Shown: positions 61,201 to 64,000 of the stretch, in pieces
Layout: each line of letters opens with the position of its first letter
Position numbering within the stretch: position 1 is the stretch's first letter
DNA from: Archilochus colubris
Taxonomy: Eukaryota > Chordata > Aves > Apodiformes > Trochilidae
NCBI GenBank assembly: GCA_023079485.1
Contig: CM041089.1
Coordinates: forward strand, 15,781,660 to 15,845,659
DNA length: 64,000 bases
Direction: 5' to 3'
The notes under the pieces: model-generated
Seen by the model: the letters and a program-made list of their open reading frames with translations, nothing else
What the model was told of the DNA's origin: nothing
The model's database searches: none
Position numbers and translations under genes: made by a program

Positions 61201-63547
61201 GTCTTCTTGTAGTGGAGAGGTCAAACCTGAACACTTGATTTGAGGTGCAGCCTCCCCAGTGCTGAGCACAGGGGCACCACCACTTCCCTTCTGCTGGCCA
61301 CACCATTCCTCTGACAAGCCAGGATGCTGGTGGCTTTCTTGGCCACCTGGGCACACTGATGGCTCACGTTCAGCTGGGTGTCAACCAATACCTCCAGGTC
61401 CTTTTTCTGCTGGGCAGCTTTCCAGCCACTCTTCCCCAAGGCTGTAGCATTGCATGGAGATGCTGGGATGAAAGTGCAGAACCCAGCACTTAGCCCTGTT
61501 GAACTTCATACAATTGGCCTTGGTCCTTTGAGCCAGCCTGGCAATATCCCTCTGGAGAGCCTTCCTCTTCAGCAGAAATTCATTAACTCTGGCTGTGTTA
61601 CAGTATTTGTTAATTTTGTCCAGTAAGTTTCACTCAAATTTTCAACCATCACATACCTGTAGTAGCTGCTACTACTGACTCACTGCAACTTAGAGTGACA
61701 CTTCACACCTTTTAATCAGAATTTAAAGTTCATTAGATGAAGCTTCTTCCAAACTGACTTAAGCAAAATAGTTAAGGCACACTAAAAGATCCCTGTGACC
61801 AAAGCTGTATCTCCTGATAGGTCCTGCACAGAATACACAAACCATTAGTTACTCCTCAGCTTCAGTATCTACAGCTAGCATGGAAGTCACCTACCTATCC
61901 CCAAGCATGCAACCCACAAATCTCTTCATCTTGCCATCCATGCTGCTGGCACAGAAACAGACTATTTAAAAGCAGCAAAACTATTATACCAATTCAGTGA
62001 ACCACCTTTCACAAAGCAGGCAAGTAAGCATTCTGTATGCTGCAGAAACAACAGTTAAAAATGTACAGAGCATTTACACTGGAACTTTCAAGAGGGAGTT
62101 TACACTCTGCAACCTCATAAACGTTCAGAAACCTCCACATCCCATACAGAAGCTCAGTTCACCCATTCTTTATAAATTTACCCATTTTTCTGTACCTCAG
62201 TTAAAAACACAAAACAAAACCAAAACCACAAACCTATTCCTCTCCTCCCTCCCTCTGATTTATACAGTAAAGTTGCAAATACAACTCAGACTGCTCAGTT
62301 TGCACAGGTCACTTAGACAGTACTTGTACACATACACATTTTGTATATATTCCCTCAGAAATGCAGAGGGAATGAGGCACTGATCTCAGAACACAACTCA
62401 AAGTTTAAACAATTCTGAACTGCAGCTGCTGTGCTGCATTCATGACCCTAAGAACAACTTTTGGAACTTTTTAAGGTTATCTTCTTAAAGCCCCTGATTC
62501 ATCACAGCAGTGCTGACTCTACCATGCCACCTGAGGAATACCACCAGAAGGTGCCAGCTGTAAACATAAACCCTTACACAGGTGTTTCATGCCTGAGAAA
62601 GGGGGATTATGGAAAAGGGAGGATTATGGAAAAGATTCTCCCTTTTACTTCACCATACCAGCTCCATCCTGAGCTTCAGGTGCTAGCTGCTTCTGCCTCT
62701 TTCTGGCCCATACTACATTTCAGCTCTGAAAAATAGTTTATCCCCTGTGTGGCATTATACAGAGTACCTCAAGACTTGTAAAGTATTTCCTAACACTTCT
62801 GCCACAACAAGGTACCACAGGTATCCTTCCTCTTGTAGCCAACTCAGTGCACAGAAGAGTCAGAATTAGTCTGCCTAAGCAAGCAGATTCCCAATGTTTG
62901 CAAGCTTCAATACTTGTCAGTCAGAGTGGTTAGAGAAAGCAAGAAAGCTCACAAAACAGAATATTCTCACACAGCACCACTCAAATAAGAGTTCACTTTA
63001 TAACAGAAGTTGTAAACATCTATTCAGGTTCATTTATTTCTTCTTTTCATGAGGAGAGCTAAGTAAAGCATACCCATCTCTGCCACACATGTATACAGAA
63101 GAAAAACTTCATCACAACAAAGCAGTAAAAGCCTATTCAAGAAAGTGACTCTTAATTTTCACTTAGTTGCATATTTATGAGTATACTGAGCAACTCCATG
63201 CTCAGGTATATCAACATATCTGCAGTTCCTGGGAATTGCCACATTGCAAGCCCAGGGCTGTGTAGCTTTAAGCATGGATCCAGCTCTGCAACAGAACTGA
63301 GCTGCTGGAAAGGTTTATTGGTGGTGTATGTGAAGGAGGCATTTCACACCTACCCAGCTACAAGTATTTTGGGGATTTCTCCAGCAAATGCTTCAGCCAT
63401 CTCTCTGCTCCCCACATTAGCAATGCAGTGCAGAGCAAGCCCCATGAAGGTGGGGTTCCTGCTGGCCAGGTCATTCTTGATGGCGTTGTTTATCAAACGG
63501 ATCAGCTCACTGTTAGAGTTCACCAGGACAGAGATGAAGAGATAACC
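41558..63547 (-). CDS. AP2A2: AP-2 complex subunit alpha-2 (alpha-C adaptin), 5'-partial, 19 coding exons
   Basis: Large alpha subunit of the AP-2 adaptor, which links clathrin, cargo and PIP2-bearing plasma membrane in endocytosis. Minus-strand exons in transcript order: 63354-63547, 60512-60641, 59446-59547, 58526-58634, 57873-58023, 57275-57443, 56319-56456, 53247-53429, 52491-52588, 52075-52306, 51024-51197, 48900-49063, 46147-46229, 45300-45389, 44403-44526, 43384-43500, 43128-43197, 42372-42506, 41558-41635. Their sum is 2541 nt, 846 residues plus stop; adding about 90 upstream residues matches the roughly 940 of vertebrate alpha-C. The sequence is nearly collinear with mammalian AP2A2 as I remember it, and the hinge is alpha-C-like rather than alpha-A-like. 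The N-terminal exons lie beyond 64000. Confidence 0.95.
43625..43852 (+). mobile_element. CR1 3'-end fragment in an AP2A2 intron
   Basis: Sense CR1 3' region (GGAGCCCCTGGCACAGGCTG, CAGGGCCAGGCTGGATGGGG) ends CCATTCTGTGATTCTATGA. It is antisense to AP2A2, in the intron between exons 44403 and 43500. Confidence 0.85.
44527..45299 (-). other. AP2A2: U12-type (minor spliceosome) intron of AP2A2, apparent AT-AT ends
   Basis: On the minus strand, exon 45389-45300 ends in phase 1 at ...CTACAGTCAA and the intron begins ATATCCTTC (45299-45291), close to the U12 AT-AC donor consensus. Near the 3' end lies TCCTTAAC (44544-44537), a strong U12 branch-site match; its branch A (44538) is 11 nt from the frame-consistent 3' end at 44527. 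The next exon then starts GC CTG AAT at 44526, restoring [16 protein letters not shown] with the same length as mammalian alpha-C. The terminal dinucleotides are AT...AT instead of AT-AC. No GT-AG choice keeps the frame. Confidence 0.7.
47122..47199 (-). CDS. AP2A2: Candidate AP2A2 cassette exon at the hinge-ear junction
   Basis: A 78-nt open segment lies in the intron between the last hinge exon (48900) and first ear exon (46229). It has a CTAG acceptor preceded by a pyrimidine-rich tract and a perfect TACTAAC branch-like motif, and an AA|GTAAGC donor. It enters and leaves in phase 2, exactly like its neighbours, so inclusion adds 26 residues without a frame change. The insert is acidic ([20 protein letters not shown]) and ends ...HK before FVCKNNG. 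That end resembles the alpha-A (AP2A1) hinge end EADELLNK before FVCKNNG, from memory. Whether and where it is used is unknown; the ORF alone is short. Confidence 0.65.
48900..51197 (-). CDS. AP2A2: AP2A2 end of trunk and hinge
   Basis: Exon 51024-51197 starts at [20 protein letters not shown] and passes through the basic KLKKKKG stretch into a low-complexity acidic/polar hinge. Exon 48900-49063 continues with [13 protein letters not shown], then Pro/Ala-rich sequence and LLVDVF, ending ...APGSDDNFA plus two bases of Arg. Hinges of AP large subunits are flexible tethers between the core and the ear. For exon 51024-51197 I chose the acceptor after ATAAG (51198-51199), preceded by a T-rich tract. 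The AG seven bases further in would break the frame with the preceding exon and drop the conserved ATV. Confidence 0.9.
49064..51023 (-). other. AP2A2 intron in the hinge
   Basis: About 2 kb of intron holding only the small tandem duplication at 49812 and T-rich tracts (49645-49663). Open frames here on either strand lack coding character. Confidence 0.55.
49812..49910 (+). repeat. Imperfect tandem duplication, about 45-bp unit
   Basis: Two adjacent units share TGAGTCAT, then a GC(A/G)TTTGGA core and TGAGCCT, at about 49816 and 49867. They are non-coding and lie in an AP2A2 intron. Confidence 0.5.
52075..63547 (-). CDS. AP2A2: AP2A2 trunk (HEAT-like solenoid), most of it
   Basis: Ten exons encode the helical trunk that packs with beta2, mu2 and sigma2 in the AP-2 core. 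It starts at [20 protein letters not shown] (63547) and includes [99 protein letters not shown] and [20 protein letters not shown]. It runs to the [17 protein letters not shown] helix in 52075-52306. All junctions are GT-AG with closing phases. The PIP2-binding N-terminal basic cluster lies outside the window. Confidence 0.93.
54430..55700 (+). mobile_element. Degraded CR1 LINE (RT and 3' region)
   Basis: Plus-strand sequence shows decayed CR1 reverse transcriptase: [26 protein letters not shown] (the FADD catalytic motif) and [12 protein letters not shown], then [13 protein letters not shown]. Reading frames are broken by several stops and shifts. It lies antisense in the AP2A2 intron between exons 56319 and 53429, and is clearly older than the 9945-12942 copy. 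Confidence 0.88.
60745..61625 (-). mobile_element. CR1 LINE fragment (late RT and 3' region)
   Basis: Inverted CR1 sequence, sense with AP2A2: TTAAGATCATCAAGTCTAAG near the 3' end, GGCAGCCTGTGCCAGTGCC, and further in a degraded late RT segment ([16 protein letters not shown] on the minus strand). It lies in the intron between AP2A2 exons 63354 and 60641. Edges are approximate. Confidence 0.85.
61626..63353 (-). other. AP2A2 intron, 5' part
   Basis: Upstream of the CR1 fragment, this intron shows no exon, RNA gene or repeat that I can support. Sequence from 63548 to 64000 is also intron, leading to N-terminal exons outside the window. Confidence 0.55.
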
Positions 63548-64000
63548 CTGTGGTTCAGAAAAAGGAAAATAAAAGTTGATCTCAGCTGACTTAACTCTAT
63601 GTCTCAAAGAATTACTTGTGGCATTAGCAGAAAATAATTTCTCTCCTGATACCAAACACATGGGCAGAAACATATTTAGAGCAAATACTAGGAAGATTAA
63701 GTAAACCAGAATGGATAAGCTTAATATCACCCTGATTTCTCATTTTTAATGTTTCATCAATCTATTTCAACATATACTCAAAAGATCACTTTAGATGAAT
63801 GGAAGCAAATGAAGAATCTGGCTTATCATTCAGTTACTACTAAGTTATATGTACCTGATAACAACAACCTTAGCTAGGAAGATTTGAAGAAATATTCTGA
63901 AAATTAAAAGGTTACTTAGCTTTTCATACAAGGCAGTCCCTTAACAAGAGTAATAATTTTAAACAGAGTGCACATTTGATTTTCTACAAGCGGTACCCTG

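Noticed and set aside
41558..63547. Assignment to AP2A1 (alpha-A)
   Set aside because: The hinge ([13 protein letters not shown], short Pro/Ala stretch) and ear ([10 protein letters not shown]) match alpha-C rather than alpha-A as I know them, and the MUC6 neighbour fits AP2A2.
1..64000. A previously undescribed multi-gene system
   Set aside because: All supported coding sequence belongs to two known vertebrate genes and to CR1 elements; nothing else shows coding structure.

Overview
The window is bird nuclear DNA. Its genes have small exons and canonical introns, its dispersed repeats are CR1 LINEs (one ends in the tandem ATTCTATG 3' tail at 12908-12942), and its gene pair is the tail-to-tail MUC6-AP2A2 arrangement that flanks the gel-forming mucin cluster in vertebrates. 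I cannot name the species or order. Exon coordinates were read by eye from splice sites, reading frame and homology; phases close exactly for both genes (mucin 5649 nt, 1883 codons including stop; AP2A2 2541 nt, 847 codons including stop).

Region 1 (369-37767, + strand) is the 3' part of a secreted gel-forming mucin, best called MUC6, the orthologue of the egg-white beta-ovomucin subunit. The window opens inside the VWD of the D1 assembly; the promoter, signal peptide and first exons lie upstream. In order come the end of D1, D2, D'-D3, a Pro/Thr/Ser-rich (PTS) region split over eight phase-1 exons, and a C-terminal cystine-knot (CTCK) domain. There is no D4 or VWC domain between PTS and CTCK, which separates MUC6 from MUC2, MUC5AC and MUC5B. 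Three PTS exons are near-identical copies of one unit, and a fourth is an older relative. A nearly intact CR1 ORF2, broken by one frameshift, lies in a D2 intron. CR1 fragments separate the duplicated PTS exons.

Region 2 (37768-about 41557) is the convergent gene boundary: a short mucin 3' UTR with a poly(A) signal at 38104, about 1 kb with nothing recognised, then the probable long 3' UTR of AP2A2.

Region 3 (41558-63547, - strand) is AP2A2, the alpha-C large subunit of the AP-2 clathrin adaptor. Nineteen coding exons cover all but roughly the first 90 residues: most of the trunk, the hinge and the whole ear (appendage). Two points stand out. One intron has U12-type (minor spliceosome) donor and branch-site motifs with apparent AT-AT termini. 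A well-formed, frame-neutral 78-nt cassette exon lies between hinge and ear. The gene's introns carry further CR1 fragments.

The two genes are neighbours without a functional link: one product is secreted to form mucus or egg-white gel, the other drives endocytosis in the cytosol. I found no RNA gene, CRISPR array or novel multi-gene system. The most interesting items are the PTS exon triplication, the AP2A2 cassette exon and the atypical U12 intron.
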